NCBI RefSeq assembly: GCF_037126465.1
Contig: NW_026999326.1
Span: forward strand, 1,488,001 to 1,552,000
Origin: Ornithodoros turicata
Lineage: Eukaryota; Arthropoda; Arachnida; Ixodida; Argasidae
Direction of reading: 5' to 3'
DNA length: 64,000 bases
The position numbers and the translations under genes were made by a program. This document shows, piece after piece, positions 20,579 to 35,759 of the stretch (position 1 is the first letter of the stretch; each line of letters opens with the position of its first letter). The notes under the pieces are model-generated. The model saw nothing but the letters and a program-made list of their open reading frames with translations. It ran no database searches and was not told the origin of the DNA.

Positions 20579-23500
20579 CAGCCACTCTCTCTTACTTATC
20601 CTCCTTTCACTCTTACATTTTTGCTCACTCATACACACATTCATACGACGGTATCGACGCAAGCGGCAACTGTTGAACATGAGAGAACTGATGTTCTGAA
20701 GCTGGAACACATAGAAAGGACAAATACATAAAAATACATTATTGTTTATTCGTTACCGTCATGCTTCCGGCTTCTAAGATCGATGCACTTGTCTTTGCTA
20801 TACTATCTGATAGTAGTAGAGACAGATGAAGAAACACAATGTTGCAACACAATTGTGTTTAATAAAGCTCATGTCTTGCAGCCACAGTAACCATTTTGTT
20901 GAGTGAAATGGTCAAGCCCACACATGCTCTGTTATATTTGTTGTTTATTATTATCCTATTACTGTTAAACTAATATGAATAATATAACTAATTATATACT
21001 ATTATTATTCATTATTATTATTATACTGCATAGTCTTATACGTGGTTGCAGATGCCCAGCGCAGGTCTCATATATCATACAGGCTACAAAGCACAAAAGC
21101 AAGGGATAATGGTGTGTGGGGGGATATGTTTATTATATTATAAAATAGTAGGGAAAGGTTAGCCTGTGCTATGGTGGCTTGCTATTCCCAGGAAAGAAAG
21201 AAAAGGGAACGACACACCAAAGAAAAACAAGTGGTGTAAGGTTTTTAACAAAAGCTCTGTCTTTTCAATGCAGTCAACTTTTGATTAAACACAAGCTTTC
21301 GTGGTGACAATGAAAGCACCACCAGGTCAATCAACACAGCCCCTTTTGGTTACGTTGATATAATGTATGTCTGTACGTATGCAGGTGTTGGAAGGTGGGT
21401 GCAGGAGAATACTTTCCTCTTGATCGCAGGGCTTTGGGGGAACGGCCCCCTTTTCGTACATAGGGATTAGACAGGGCACCTGATATTCTTTCATAAGGCA
21501 CATTTTTTTACAGGATTTACATGCATTTTGATTACTACAGGTAGCGTCCATTAAATGAGAAGGATCTGTTATGTGTCATCAATATGTTTACTAATAGAAT
21601 CACTACCCCTCCTGATACCAAAAATACCTAACTTTGGCCTGACATCATGTGACTCCTACCAGAAGTCTGTTTACTACAATTTACAATATTGCAGATTAGA
21701 TTTCAAAAAGTGCAGCTGCTACATGGAATAAACGGCCAAAGTGTAAACACCCTATTTAATTGTTACTCCTTTTGTTGCCCACGTTCCATTTCTTTTGGAC
21801 TTCTTTCGTGAAGGTCCCCAGACTGAATAATTAATAAACAGTTGGTGCTATTATAGAGCTTTCTTATCGCTAAAGATGAGTTGAGCATTGAGTGGCTTAT
21901 TTGCATATGCTCACTAATTAAATAAATATCTTATCTTTTGAATTTTACTTTGGACACTTTTGGGTAAGTACCTGGGCCTGCTTTAACTAGACTTCTGCTA
22001 GGGTCTTAACCTTGAGGAATTCCCTTTCGCGCAGCCTTCGTAGTGCTTTTGGCACATGCTACTGACACAAACTTTCCTAAAAGCGAAATGCACTGCCAGA
22101 GCTGTGTCAAAGGAAATGCTTCAAGGTTAGCATCCTAGCAGAAGTTTCTTGCAAGTGGGCCCGTACATCCAGCAAAAAATATTCTGAGAACGAACTGCAT
22201 TGACACTCAGTGACTTTTTCGAGTTATTAGTCGGATTCTGTTGACATATTTCTTGCGTGAAGCGTTGTACAAATGTGCTGTTTGGCTGCTGTCAGTTGTG
22301 AGTTTATCCGCGTGGCTCACACATAGAGGGCAGAAATTAAGGGTCACATGGAAGATACGCTTCGCTTTTCATTCGTCTTCTCTACCGAACTGGTGCACAG
22401 CACTCGTGTCGTCTCATGATGCAAACGTACTGTCTCACCTGCGAAATGACAACATAGCCGTTGCTGTTTACAAGTCAGGTAGAGAAGGATTTCAAAGCAT
22501 GCCTTGTGGCTGTTCTTTAAGCAGTGTTCACAGAGACCAACAGACCAACTTGGAGGCGGTGCCATCTGCGTATACACAAGTACCAACTATAGGCAGCTCC
22601 GTAGACAAACTATCTCGCATCATCTCATTTCACCAAGGGAACAACATTCTCTTAAGAAATGCCAACTGGAATGCTTCTGCGACTTTAACCTTTTAAGAAC
22701 TATTATTGCTCAGCTAAACCTGCACAATTCGTAACCAATGCAATCTAATAATAGTAGTACGGCACTATGACACAAATAAAATTGCATCACCATTGGAAGT
22801 GAGGGCATAAGTCATGTGACAACGCTCTTCTCGCTGACTTGCCAATGCACAACCAATTTCTGAAGGTTTCGTTCGGTGACAGATTACCTACAACTTGAGT
22901 CTGTCATGAATGTGCAGTTGGTGCAGAAAGTTGGCCTGTGTGAATGTTGTCTTATCCTTTGTCACCCTTGTTTGTGTGACAGACAAATGAACATGCGATA
23001 GATACGTCAAGTGAGCTGAGTAAGAGAGCTTTGGACACTGCTCTGTACAAAACATGTGTAAATTGTAACCAACTGATAACTTGGAAAAATCACGAATTGC
23101 CACCATGGTTTTTTTAATATTTTCGCTGAAGGTTCCGATACGTAAAATAGACATTCCAAAAGTGTCACAAGTAAAAATTAAATGTTAGAATTTTCATTTA
23201 ATTAGCGAGCATATACAAATGAGCCATTGCCTGCACAGTTCATGGCACCGCACTCTTAAGTTTACGGAGGTCTAACCTGCACTAGTGCAACCCAGCTTAA
23301 GACATACAGAATTAATTTGCCAGTTTCGATTGAAATACATGTGTCAAGGGCGAACAACACACACTTGTTTCCTGACTGTAGGTCCTTTATGCCAAAGAAG
23401 AGCTCGATACAGCGACCGCCAGTCCTCAAAGTAAGTCTCACCCATAAGTCTCACCCAAATGTCAAGGCAATGCTGCTCGATTACAATCTCTCTCTCTCTT

Positions 23501-25973
23501 TATTACAAATATCCAATTATTACATTATTCTTTATTTGACACAACATTTTAATTTATTTAATTATTTTATTTTATTAATTTGTTGCGCTTGTTGATGTAA
23601 CAAATATAACAAAATTTACAAAAAATTCCTAGAGTATAATAACTATTGGGACCTGTCTACTAGTGTGTGCTGACATTTGTAAGTACTTATTATCTGTATA
23701 GAGATATAATAAGTACAGCATGGTCTTCACTTTTGCATTCAAATACAGGTAGCCTGTTTGCGTTCCTGCCTTCAGTGTATGTCTCAGCCTTAGCATGACA
23801 CAGCGTATAGACAGTTCAGTACAGTGGATCAATTCTACGCACCCTGTTTACTCACAGCATATGAATTATCAGTGGAGGCTCCTTAATGAAAACTGTTTGA
23901 CGCAAGAAACTTTTTTGATGTGCTTCGAATGTGGGTCGAGGCACACACTACATCAGACAGGGAAAGAACGACATTGACATTAACAGTGCGACTGGACATA
24001 CTGTTCCTTGTGTGACAGTTTCCGAACGTTCAAATTAACAGTTGTCGCCCTCTTGCTTTATATGGCATAATACATCCTCCGAATATCTGTCTGGTTTCGA
24101 CTATAACTTCGTAACGTTCCGTCACATCTACAGACCAAGGGCTAGTCAAATTTGACCCACCCTTCCTGGTAATCCAAACACATAGTAAAGAACTTCAAAA
24201 TTACGTGCGTGTTCCAACCTAACCTTGTTGTTCAGCACATTTCACCACCCTCCGCCCTGCCAAGTGGGCGGTGCGTACAATTTACAAATAGCCCCCGTCG
24301 GCGTCGGCGTCCGTACAGCAAACGCATCGGATGTTCGGGGTTTTCTGCCGCCACCGCTCTTCTGTACCGGTCACGGTTTCGAAATACGCCTCCCGTCTTC
24401 ATTTGAAAAAAAAATTCGTAACTTTCAATATCCACGACATAGAGAATTCGCATTACGTTATAGTGTATATAGAAAATATCAATCCATTCGATTAAATTCT
24501 CTGTCATCATGAAAGCTTTAGCTCGTCAAAGTGAGCGAGCTAAAGCTTGCGTATTGTGAAATTACACATTCTACAATATTGATCGTAAATCGCAACACCT
24601 GTTCAAACTTTAATTAAACTCTTACTGATGTGTGGTAGTCTCCACTTCCCCTGAATGTGAATCGATAAATTTTAGCAGTTAAGCCACAATCAAATATCTT
24701 GTATGGTATGTGTGACTATATCTTTTAAAAAATGCAAGAAATTTCGTGCAGTTTTGACTTTGAAAATTTAAAGAAGAAAATGATCTTTAGTGTGGAGTTT
24801 GCGTTTTACCACGTTATGAGCTAAGAACTTATAAAATTAAAGTATGGCCGTTCCATTCCAGGATGCTATGACACTAAAATAAGGTAATAATTTTTCAGGA
24901 TGACTGCGGGAAACCTCGAGTACATTTTGTGAATTGGATCTACGTTTATGTGTGACCTGTGCTGATCTGCTTATTATTATTAATATAACATATATTCCAT
25001 TGTGTTTATGCATAATGCTCATCTTCATTTTGGTTAAGTATTTCTGATGACGGTTGTGTGATCCGCTTCTCCCAAAATCTGATTGCCACTTAGAAATTAT
25101 TTCATATACGTTTGTGTGCCGTGTGTTACAAAGATTACGTGATTAGAAATATAGACTTCGCCTGCACATCATGGTTCTAAAATCCTCCATTTGCATCGCG
25201 ACATTTGATAATAGATTCCTTTCAACATATATTGTCAAAAGATGTTATAGACATACTTTGAATTATACATTTGTCGTTTGCTCATGCATAAGAGGGCTCA
25301 ACTATTTGAGAAATATACATGCATTGTGGAATTTTATTCCTGAAATATGATAAGTTTTCACAAAGGATTAGTGACCGTTTTTTGTAATCATAGACTGATG
25401 TATCATGCCTCTAAATTTCAATGACCGATCCTTCTCCGGCAATTCTATCCTTGGGGTGTTGAACTTGTACAGAGTGTAGTCGGGTGAAACCTATTTGATG
25501 GTCAGCTCTGATTCCATATGAGAATTCTTATACACAGTGTGGAATATTCGTTTCCTTAGCGATCACTGTTCTCAGTCTAGCCATGCTAAATGCAAAGTGT
25601 TTTTCATTGTGATGCGTAGAATTCATTATAATGATGACAAAGATAACATTTATTATTTCAGTTCTATGCTTGTTTATTCCGATAAATTCCAATTGTCCTA
25701 TTCCAATCTCTTAAGTTTTCGTTTGTTGTCTTGATTGATGAATTCGGAATGTATTACATAATGATGTCTTATTATTGGTTGCTTGAATCCAGCGTTGATT
25801 AATGCAACCGATACGTTGTCGCCGCATTTGTATCGCTTCAGCAACTTGCACTTTGTTGCGATAAACTTGCAGAATCTCTTATTGATGTTTCCTTTCTTTG
25901 TATGAAGATTCTTGAATGGCGTACAAGACCGTATCAGATGAAAATCGTCCGGTGGTCCACCGGAGTTGATACG

Positions 25974-26513
25974 TTAGTTGAGTTTCAATAAGTGATGATA
26001 CATCAGACCTTGCACGACAATGTTGAACTTCTGCTCATTCGACATCGTTGCAAGAACTGGTAGAAGAAAATAATTGCGTTGCCGTTGTAGTTGAACATAT
26101 CATTTGATAAGATTTTACGTACTTTCCATCTCAGATATGTGTAATTTCAACAAATCCGTAATGAATCGTGCGATATAGACCGCTTGTATACGATAATTTG
26201 ATCTCACTGCTTTCTTGATGAATGCAATGCCCATTGCAATGATTACAATTACATCTAGTCTACTGTGTTTCAATTCTTCGTTAGCAAACCTCAAAAACTC
26301 CGCCATCAATCCCAGTGGCTCTTCCGACGTTGTTGTGCAGATATTTTTATAAGTATTGTAAATTCGGTATATAAATTCTTGCACCTTCAATTCTATAGTT
26401 TGCACCATATCTCCGAATACGACCATGTCTAGGACGTATTGAAATGCAGCGATAATGAAATCGTTTCGCGGCTCTTCTTTTTCGAAGCAGTTTCTTTTAT
26501 CACATCTTCCCAT
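25974..26513 (-). CDS. putative two-exon gene, right copy (157 aa)
   Basis: Same exons (26513-26123 and 26056-25974) and 66-bp intron as 5727-6266, with no difference seen in the coding part. Only the frame downstream of its stop has lost a start codon. Confidence 0.35.
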
Positions 26514-27037
26514 GACTTATGGTAACGAGTACAAAATCCGACCATCTCTTCAATGTAGTGCAATTGTCTCTTCTGTTTTCAAGTGCGCGTCTACACTTAA
26601 TTAAAAGCATATCTATGCTTATTTTGTCGTTTAAAAATTTATTATCGGGTTTAGAATGCTATTAATATCCACCTGCCGTGAGAATTGTGGAAAATGATTT
26701 ACAAAAGGATATGATGAGTGAGAAAAAAAATGTGTGCTTTCAATGATTCTATGTACAAGACCACGCTAGAATCCTGCCTTCTATTACTTCATGTTGATGT
26801 TGGGGTCGTCGGCTTTCATCACTAACTTTATCGCTTGAACTTCGCGAGTTGATCTTGTTTATTCATTGAAATGACAAGTTTCTATACAGATTCTGCGGTG
26901 CATTCACACTGCTTACTTAGAAATGACTTGTCTGAATTAATTATTGTTTTGTTTCAGGTTCCATTGATATTCTATGAGTTGGGCATTATGCATGGATTCA
27001 AGGGTCGTCACGACCGTTCTTGGGCACCAATAAAACA

Positions 27038-29758
27038 TTATTACTATTATTATTATTATTATAGTTTTATTTGCTTGTCCATAAACAGCGCGATGGCCTT
27101 CTAATATGGTACAATGGTTAGTACAAAACAGTGGAACATGAATTAGTAAAACATTATACAATAAAAAACGTCAATGTCACAAATTTCATTATTATAAAGA
27201 CGCTGCACACGGGCCAGAGGACTTAGTCAGCTAAATCTCGGAACATTAAAAACACGACACTGGCGGAAAGTTCTCATTGGTGCATGAAAACTAATTGATT
27301 CGATCGATCAAACACTGGCTATCGAAAATGGCATGAACGCATTTGCACAAAAATATAATGTCTGGACTTTTGCGTCTCGTAACCAACGTTTCTATATTGC
27401 AATGACTCAGTATTCTGTTATACTCATAAAAATATTGTCTTCCAAGGTATCTACCAAAGTAAATTCTGATAAATCGGCGTTGTACATTTTCCATTGTCAA
27501 TGCCAAAGCATTTCCAATACAACTCCATACAACACAGCAGTACTCTAGCTTTTGCAAGACTAAAGAACCATATAATCTCATGAGACAATGAGGATCGCTG
27601 AATCCACGCGTGACCCTTGAAACGGATCCCAGCACAGAGTAAGACGTGCGAATAATATAGTTAACATATTCTACAAATTTCAACTTACTGTCTACGAAAA
27701 CACCCAGGTCGCGAGTTACAAGTGATCTCTTCAAAGGGGTATCCCCCAGCATATACGGGAAATCAACCGAAGAACGTTTCCTGGTAAAAGACATTACACA
27801 TGTTTTCGATGCGTTTAAAATTACTCCGTTTTGTCCTCACCATAATTTTACCTTGTTAATTTCACTTTGAAGAATAAGGCAATCATTTATCGAAGTTATA
27901 GGCATGTAAAACTTAATATCATCAGCGTACAGCAGTGTCTTCGCAAAATTTAAGTTAAAACATAAGTCGTTAATAAATACGTTAAACCAAAGAGGCCCAA
28001 GTATTGAGCCCTGGGGAACCCCATGTACAGCTCAATATGGTTGCGACAAACAGCCAGACACACGTACGAAGTTCTTTCTATGTGTAAGATAGTCTAAGAA
28101 AAATGAACAGAGAGGATCACTAACACCATAACAATTTAACTTTGACACAAGGGCATGGTGCAAAACTAGATCGAGAGCCTTTGAACAATCAAAATAGACA
28201 CAGTCAACCTGACCGCCTTCCTCAAATACAGGACGTACATCACTCAAAAAGCAAACCAAGTTAGATTCAGTGGACCTGGCCCTGATAAAACCATGCTGAT
28301 GCGGTACGATTTTGCGTTTAAAATAATGCGTGGGGCGGTTACACAGAGTGATTTCGAAAACCTTGGCAAAGGCAGATGACAGTGATACTGGACGGTAGTT
28401 TTTAACATCACATTTGTTCCCAGACTTATATACGGGAATAACAATGGCATTCTTCCAAAGTTTAGGGAATCGGCATGTCGATAACGATAAGTTAAAGACA
28501 TGTGTCAGGGGAACCACAAAAAGCACAGCACAGCCCTTGATAATGTCGAAGGCTAAGGACATTTTCGACTTAAGCATCTGGATTGCAGTCAGCACTTCAG
28601 AGGAATCAATGAAAGGTACATGGAGGTAATCATCAGTTATTGAAATAGGTGTACATGCCTCTTGTAAGGCGTAAACCGAAGAAAAATGATCCGCAAAAGC
28701 GTTGAAATGTCAGGAGGCAAATCCCTCCTATTTCCAGAAGGGTCATTAACATGTGTGATACTTTCGCGGTTGGAACCTAGTTCCTTCGTATAGCGCCAAA
28801 ACTCTCGCGGGTTACGAACCAAGTTATTTTATACCGACGATACAAAGCCTTCGCTTGTTTTCTATGTGTGCTGTATATTGCGTACGAATCAACATCACAT
28901 AATGCTCTGAAACGACGATGGAACTTCAGTTTTTTTACGTAGCACACGCCGAAGTTCGGCAGAAAACCAAAAGGGATAATTTTTTATCCTTGCACAACTC
29001 CTAGTGACATAGACATCAATACCTTTTTGAACAGCAGAGGTGAACAATTCGACAGCAATGTCCGCATCGGATGTGTCAAGAACTGCAGACCAGTCCAAAC
29101 ATTCAAAATATCGATACATGCCAAGGTAATCGCCCTTGGCGAACTTGTAAGTGATTTTATCAAATCTATTGGACGGCGTTGAAGTAAGGCGCAAGGATAA
29201 CAAAAAAGGAACGTGCCACACGTCCTCTCTCACCAAATGTTCTCTGACAGTTTCGATACTTTCCACGTCGCAGTTTGTGAGGGCCAGATCTAATACGTGC
29301 CCTGCACCATTTTGGAATGTATTCAACTGTCTTAAAGACAGTAAAGGCAACAGAACAAGATAAGAGTCTGGCTTGGACGCAGATCTATCCTCAGAAAGTG
29401 AGACACGACGTGGAACAGTCAAGTCAATGTTGGGGACGTTAAAATCCCCGAGGCACAACACACGATATTTAATGGTGTCTAGGCATTTGCTCAGATCCTC
29501 CAGTTGACAGACAAAATCATGGCCATTTACATTTGGTGCAAAGTAGCAACAACCTACTATCAGATTTGGTTTATCTCTTGTACAGATTTCAACCCACACG
29601 CTTTCTTTACAAACTTCAAGGTCGTTACGACGAAAACCAGAGTGAGTTTGCTTAACAGCAATAAGGACACCGCCCCCAAAATTTGCGTCCATAAGATGAT
29701 ACTCACGGTCCTGCCGAAAAACGTTATAACTTGATGGGATATATTCTCTAGTTATGTA
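27038..29758 (-). mobile_element. defective APE-type non-LTR retrotransposon, right copy
   Basis: Same truncation, stops and tail as 6791-9511. The endonuclease fragment is 29692-28895 and the RT fragments are 28595-28032 and 27794-27291, with YADD at the complement of 27918-27929. One substitution (27935) lies close to the YADD codons. Confidence 0.85.
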
Positions 29759-31666
29759 TTATGTATATATCTAAATTATGCATTAATTGTGTCTGTCCAT
29801 TTCCTCTATAGGAAAACTTTTAAATATTTCTCGCTTGCTTAGAAAGTTACTGCCTGAAATAATTATTGTCTTGTATTTATTTCAAGTGGTCACTCAATTG
29901 ACATGAGTAAAAATTGTTTGTTGTAAAAAAAGAAGTGAAGATTGTTTCGCTATTGCATGTATCTGTTGTTTACGTGATGGCTAGGAGCTGCAGGTGTGGC
30001 TCTCTATTAATGCTAGCTGTTGATTGTGATGTTTCTCATTATTTCCTTATGTCTATGCTATTACTTAATGAGAAATTGATTAATTAAAAGTCGCGTGTTG
30101 TTGGAATAATCGACTTATCTTCCCTATTGTGCTCGAAATGTTCATAACTGTCACAAAACAGGCGTACGCCTCCCGTCTTCAACAAAGCAGTGCAGATATT
30201 ATTAGATCTGGTTGTTGGCTAGGATCGTGCTTTCATTTCGTGCTTTCAAGTTCATTTTTATCATATCTATTTTCTGTGTTGGATTCATAAAAGAAAGTAA
30301 GGTTTGTACTGTCTGTTAGAATGAAAATTATATAGTGTTCGATTATATTATGTCACGAGGATGATTTTATGATAGTTAAAATGATAGATTATTATCCTCC
30401 TCTGTTGTTTTGATTAAGAATAACTTCTTTGATTAAATGTGGTGTTATAGATTTTATTTCCTCTTGTGTTCGTGTCGTTCTTGTCGTTCGTGTCCCAAGG
30501 TCTTCCGGGATCTCTGCTGTTCACAATTAATTACATACATCTATCTGAACCTGTAATTAAAGCTCCACTATGGTGGTCACGTATAGGAATATTACACTTT
30601 TTATAATAAAACTTGTAATTTTGATTGTAATCGTATAAGAATATCTTCTTTGATTAAATGGAGTGTTATAGATTTTATTTCCTCTTGTGTTCGTGTCGTT
30701 CTTGTCGTTCATGTCCCATGGTCTTCCATGGATTCAAGCATGGTTATTGATGTTAAAATGTACATTTTTCAGATTATACAGTGCGGCCGCAGTACTGAAT
30801 GTATTATTGAATGCGAATATAGTTTCCTATAATAATAAGTCATCCTTCAGGTCGTTGATGCAGGGCTCTGTAATTGAACAATTGGTAAGCAATGTGATGA
30901 ATGTTGATATTATGTTTTCTTTCAGAAACTGATGACTGGATATAGCGAATAAATGATGTACATTCTTTACATGTACTGTGTTGTGTTTTTATTTATTCTG
31001 TTACAGCTGGGGAACGTTTTTCGGCTTGGTTTTTCTCCTTCACCTGATTGGCATCACAATTAGCATTACAATTGGCACAATTCCCAGCACTATTGGCCTT
31101 AATAACTGTATTTCAACTTGTACTTTTTGTGTATGACTCCTCTTTGCATGTCCATACTTGCATGTAATCCACCCACCGCGAAAGAAGTCGACCCAGGCTG
31201 AAAAATGTGCGAGGGTAAGCGCTCAAGCAGCCCTCCGGCCACGCACCCCCACCGATAAGCGCCTCCAACCTCGCGCCGCCCGCGGGCGCAGGAAAACATA
31301 CGCGAGTGAAGTCGGCCCTGCCGCTGTGAGGGTTCGAACCAGGCACCTAGGGTCCGTACTGGACCACATCTATTACTACTTCCATGCTTGCCAGTTGGAC
31401 CACTACACACCCTGGCTGAGATGAACTGAACGCATTTGTCGCTGCTGCTGTGCTGTACAACCCACAAACCAGCTCCAATACAAAGAACAGACCCTGATAG
31501 GAAAGAAAGCTTCCAGCACTTACAGCTTCCAGGAGTCTAAAAGCCACGAGATAGACAAAGCAAAATTCTTGGACAGCCTTAGATGTGGGATTTTCGTGAA
31601 AAACATTGTATGTTGATGTGTAAGGTATATATGGGAAAGGAAGCTAAACATCATTGCCTCACGCAA

Positions 31667-32757
31667 GAGTTAGTTATCTCGGCCTGACGGGAGGAATCAC
31701 GTGTTACGTGACCTTCTGACGCCATCCACTCAAACGTTGCCTGCCTGCGTACTGTTGATGAGGCCCAACAAGGCCGAAACAGCTGTCCAGTACTGGCATG
31801 GCGACGTTTGAGTTACAAACATATGCTATACGTGCAGCCAAAGAGCTCCGGCTATTTTTTTCATTTTATACTTCACTGGCTTTGCAGTGGGCTTTCAGTA
31901 AGTGAGTTATCTCACCCTGACGGGAGGAATCACGTGTTACGTGACCTTCTGACGCCATCCACTCAAACGTTGCCTGCCTGCGTACTGTTGATGAGGCCCA
32001 ACAAGGCCGAAACAGCTGTCCAGTACTGGCATGGCGACGTTTGAGTTACAAACATATGCTATACGTGCAGCCAAAGAGCTCTGGCTATTTTTTTTTTTTT
32101 ATACTTCACTGGTTTCGCACCGGGCTTTCAGTGAGTGAGTTATCTCACCCTGACGGGAGGAATCACGTGTTACGTGACCTTCTGACGCCATCCACTCAAA
32201 CGTTGCCTGCCTGCGTACTGTTGATGAGGCCCAACAAGGCCGAAACAGCTGTCCAGTACTGGCATGGCGACGTTTGAGTTACAAACATATGCTATACGTG
32301 CAGCCAAAGAGCTCCGGCTATTTTTTTCATTTTATACTTCACTGTCTTTGCACTGGGCTTTCAGTGAGTGAGTTATCTCACCCTGACGGGAGGAATCACG
32401 TGTTACGTGACCTTCTGACGCCATCCACTCAAACGTTGCCTGCCTGCGTACTGTTGATGAGGCCCAACAAGGCCGAAACAGCTGTCCAGTACTGGCATGG
32501 CGACGTTTGAGTTACAAACATATGCTATACGTGCAGCCAAAGAGCCCCGGCTATTTTTTTTTTTCATTTTATACTTCACTGGCTTTGCACTGGGCTTTCA
32601 GTGAGTGAGTTATCTCACCCTGACGGGAGGAATCACGTGTTACGCGACCTTCTGACGCCATCCACTCAAACGTTGCCTGCCTGCGTACTGTTGATGAGGT
32701 CCAACAAGGCCGAAACAGCTGTCCAGTACTGGCATGGCGACGTTTGAGTTACAAACA
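31667..32757 (+). mobile_element. retrozyme-like hammerhead array, right copy
   Basis: Ribozymes are at 31728-31813, 31961-32046, 32194-32279, 32427-32512 and 32664-32749, with periods 233, 233, 233 and 237. The differences from the left copy are in the T runs. The C3U core change is in all five. Confidence 0.75.
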
Positions 32758-32778
32758 TATATATATATATATATATAT

Positions 32779-32989
32779 ATAAAAGTGAAATAATAAGACT
32801 TGGACTACAGATTACAGGAACGTTAACAAAAACTAATTTATTTATTGGGCAATTTAACACATAGATTAAAAAAAGAATGGTGGTCGACCATTCTTTTTTT
32901 AACCTATGTGTTAAATTGCCCAATAAATAAATTAGTTTTTGTTAACGTTCCTGTAATCTGTAGTCCAAGTCTTATTATTTCACTTTTAT
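32779..32989. repeat. 103-bp-arm hairpin, right copy
   Basis: Arms 32779-32881 and 32887-32989 with the same loop and mismatch as 12530-12740. Confidence 0.85.
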
Positions 32990-33053
32990 TCAACTTCGTA
33001 GCCGTCTGATATATTAACCTATTTGTTCTATATATATATATATATATATATAT

Positions 33054-34096
33054 AAGCAGGAAAAATCAGAAGACGACTAAGAGCTTACAGAAAAACAGAA
33101 AGGGGAGTTTATTAACACATATAGGGATAGGGGTCGACGTTTCGGCAATCAGCGCTGCCTTCGACGGGACGGGGGTTTGGTGACAAGAACGAGCTTTATA
33201 TATGGGAGAGGGTTATGTACAAGGGAAAGAGAGCCGCGCATGCGCTTTTGTCATGACTAACACAGGTTGGTGACTAAGTGAAAGGGGAATGACCGTGTCT
33301 GTGCAGCAGGACCTTCAGGAAATACCCGTGAGCCGGCTGGTCAATCCTGCTGCTTGGATCGTGACGGTTTCTCGGCACGTGTGCTTCTTTGTGTCCATGC
33401 TGCAGCCTCCTGGAGTGTCCGCCATACGGGGTCCGGCGTTCCAGTACTTGCTGTACGTGTGGGTAGGCGACGGAGCAGCCGGGGTACCAGGCACCGCAGT
33501 CGGTGAGCGATCTGGGTGACTCCTTCGAAACTGGGGTGGAGGCCGTCAGCTGCAAGGACTTTGGTTGGGTGCTGTCGGTGGAAACGCAGTCGGTGGAGGC
33601 AGCTGACGGCCTCCACCCCAGTTTCGAAGGAGTCACCCAGATCGCCCACCGGCTGCGGTCCTTGGTACCCCGGCTGCTCCGTCGCCTACTCACACGTACA
33701 GCAAGTACTGAAACGCCGGACCCCGTACGGCCGACACTCCAGGAGGCTGCAGCATGTACACAAAGAAGCACACGTGCCGAGAAATCGTCACGATCCAAGC
33801 AGCAGGATTGACTAGCCGGCTCACGGGTATTTCCTCAAGGTCCTGCTGCACAGACACGGTCATTCCCCTTTCATTTAGTCACCAACCTGTGTTAGTCATG
33901 ACAAAAGCGCATGCGCGGCTCTCTTTCCCTTGTACCTAACCCTCTCCCATATATAAAGCTCGTTCTTGTCACCAAACCCCAGTCCCGTCGAAGGCAGCGC
34001 TGACTGCCGAAATGTCGACCCCTATCCCTATGTGTTAATAAACTCCCCTTTGTGTTTTCCTGTAAGCTCTTTGTCGTCTGCTGATTTTTCCTGCTT
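33054..34096. mobile_element. 1-kb inverted repeat with SGNH-type fragments, right copy
   Basis: Equivalent of 12811-13853. The SGNH-like frames are 33649-33341 (minus) and 33599-33811 (plus). Confidence 0.6.
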
Positions 34097-34135
34097 ATTT
34101 CATTCTCGTGGTCAACCGCCCTCCTAAGCTTATAA

Positions 34136-34186
<51 letters not shown>

Positions 34187-35759
34187 AATGTACTTCTAAC
34201 CTTGCATTCACATCCCGGTCAAAAATCACATGCTGGAACCAGTTTATTTATTTATTTAGCTTACCTTCGAGCGGCCTTAGGCCATACAAAGGGGGTGAGG
34301 CACTCATAACAGACACACAGAACAAAGAAGAAAACGCACTGATTAGGGATCAAGCTGGCTCTAATGGTTCTTGTGGCTTGAACTGGTTCCAGCCTACCAT
34401 GGGAGACCAGCTGAGGTGGTCTAAGCAGGAAATGTGACCACCTGAGATGGAGATCATGGCAGAACTGGAATCCATGAACAACTGGTTGAAGCTGGATAAT
34501 ATCAAGTTGAAAAGGTTCTCGCTGGGTCCATCCATGTCACGAAGGAATGACGTGACTTCTGCAGAAGCAAAAAATAGTATATCATCCAAAAGATTTCGTC
34601 TAAGATCACAGCTACAGATGTATGGGTGGTAGACACATATAAGCGTTAAGTTAGCACGGCTGCTGGAAGTACAGAGAATGGATACTTGAGATTTGGGCTT
34701 ATTCTTTAGATGGATGTTAGGCATCCATTTCATCTGTATTGAGAAATCATGTAGACATACTGGCCCACCATGCACTACCTGTTCTAGACAAGCACTTATT
34801 CGTCCATGTGCACAGCATGAACAGCAATTTGTGTGTCCGCCAATCTGCATTCATTGTTTATTACTGTTGTTATTGTTGTTTACTGATATTCAAGTACAAA
34901 TATATGTACATATAAATGACCCAACAATCCAATGGAGACAGCATGCTTTGTTTTACAGTAAGGGAAGCACAGAAGAATGTTCGGCAACTCAGCCGAGGCT
35001 ATAACATTAGCCAATGCTTCTCTGGATACCCTTACACTTTGTCCCATTGTGAAGAGCTGGTGCTGGATTTTTTCATGTCTCTACAATTCGCTTCCTCCCT
35101 TTGCTGGATTTTTTACCAGTGTGCCCTTTGTGCATACTGATCGGACACAGAGGCTATGTGCAGGTGTGCACAGGTTTTGGCTATGCAGACTGCAGTCTCC
35201 TGGGAATGGTTCAGTAGAAAGTCATGCCCAATTCAAAATACCTCAGCTGCACCGTTGATATTACCAGATTGCAAATAGTGTCTGCTTATGAAAAATTCGT
35301 ATAACATGAAATTATCACAAGAATTAGAGGCACATTTATCGTATTTCCAACACAAAAACAACCTGCCAACCAACTACCAGCCTGGTTTGGATGCCTACTT
35401 GCTGTCTTCCTGCTAGATAGCCGACATGATCCAATACAAAGCAGGTGGGCCATTCCACGCCAAGTGATCCAGAGGTGCCGCTCCCCCCCCTAAAATTTTA
35501 TGTGAATTTTTTGTGTGGTTCCTTATGACTCCAAAAGCAACAGAACATTGGTCTTTTCCAACGAAGTTGGAATTTATAGGGTGCAGAGCATAGGGTGCAT
35601 TTTACCGTATGTAAGCACTTTTCACCATCGCACTCGACGGGCTCGACGCCTGTGGCGTGCACGAAATTTAGGCCTAAGTGAATGCCAGATGGACGAACTG
35701 CGTCATTTCACATGACAATGACCTCCCCTTGGGAGTGGGACTCATCCTCATTTACAGAT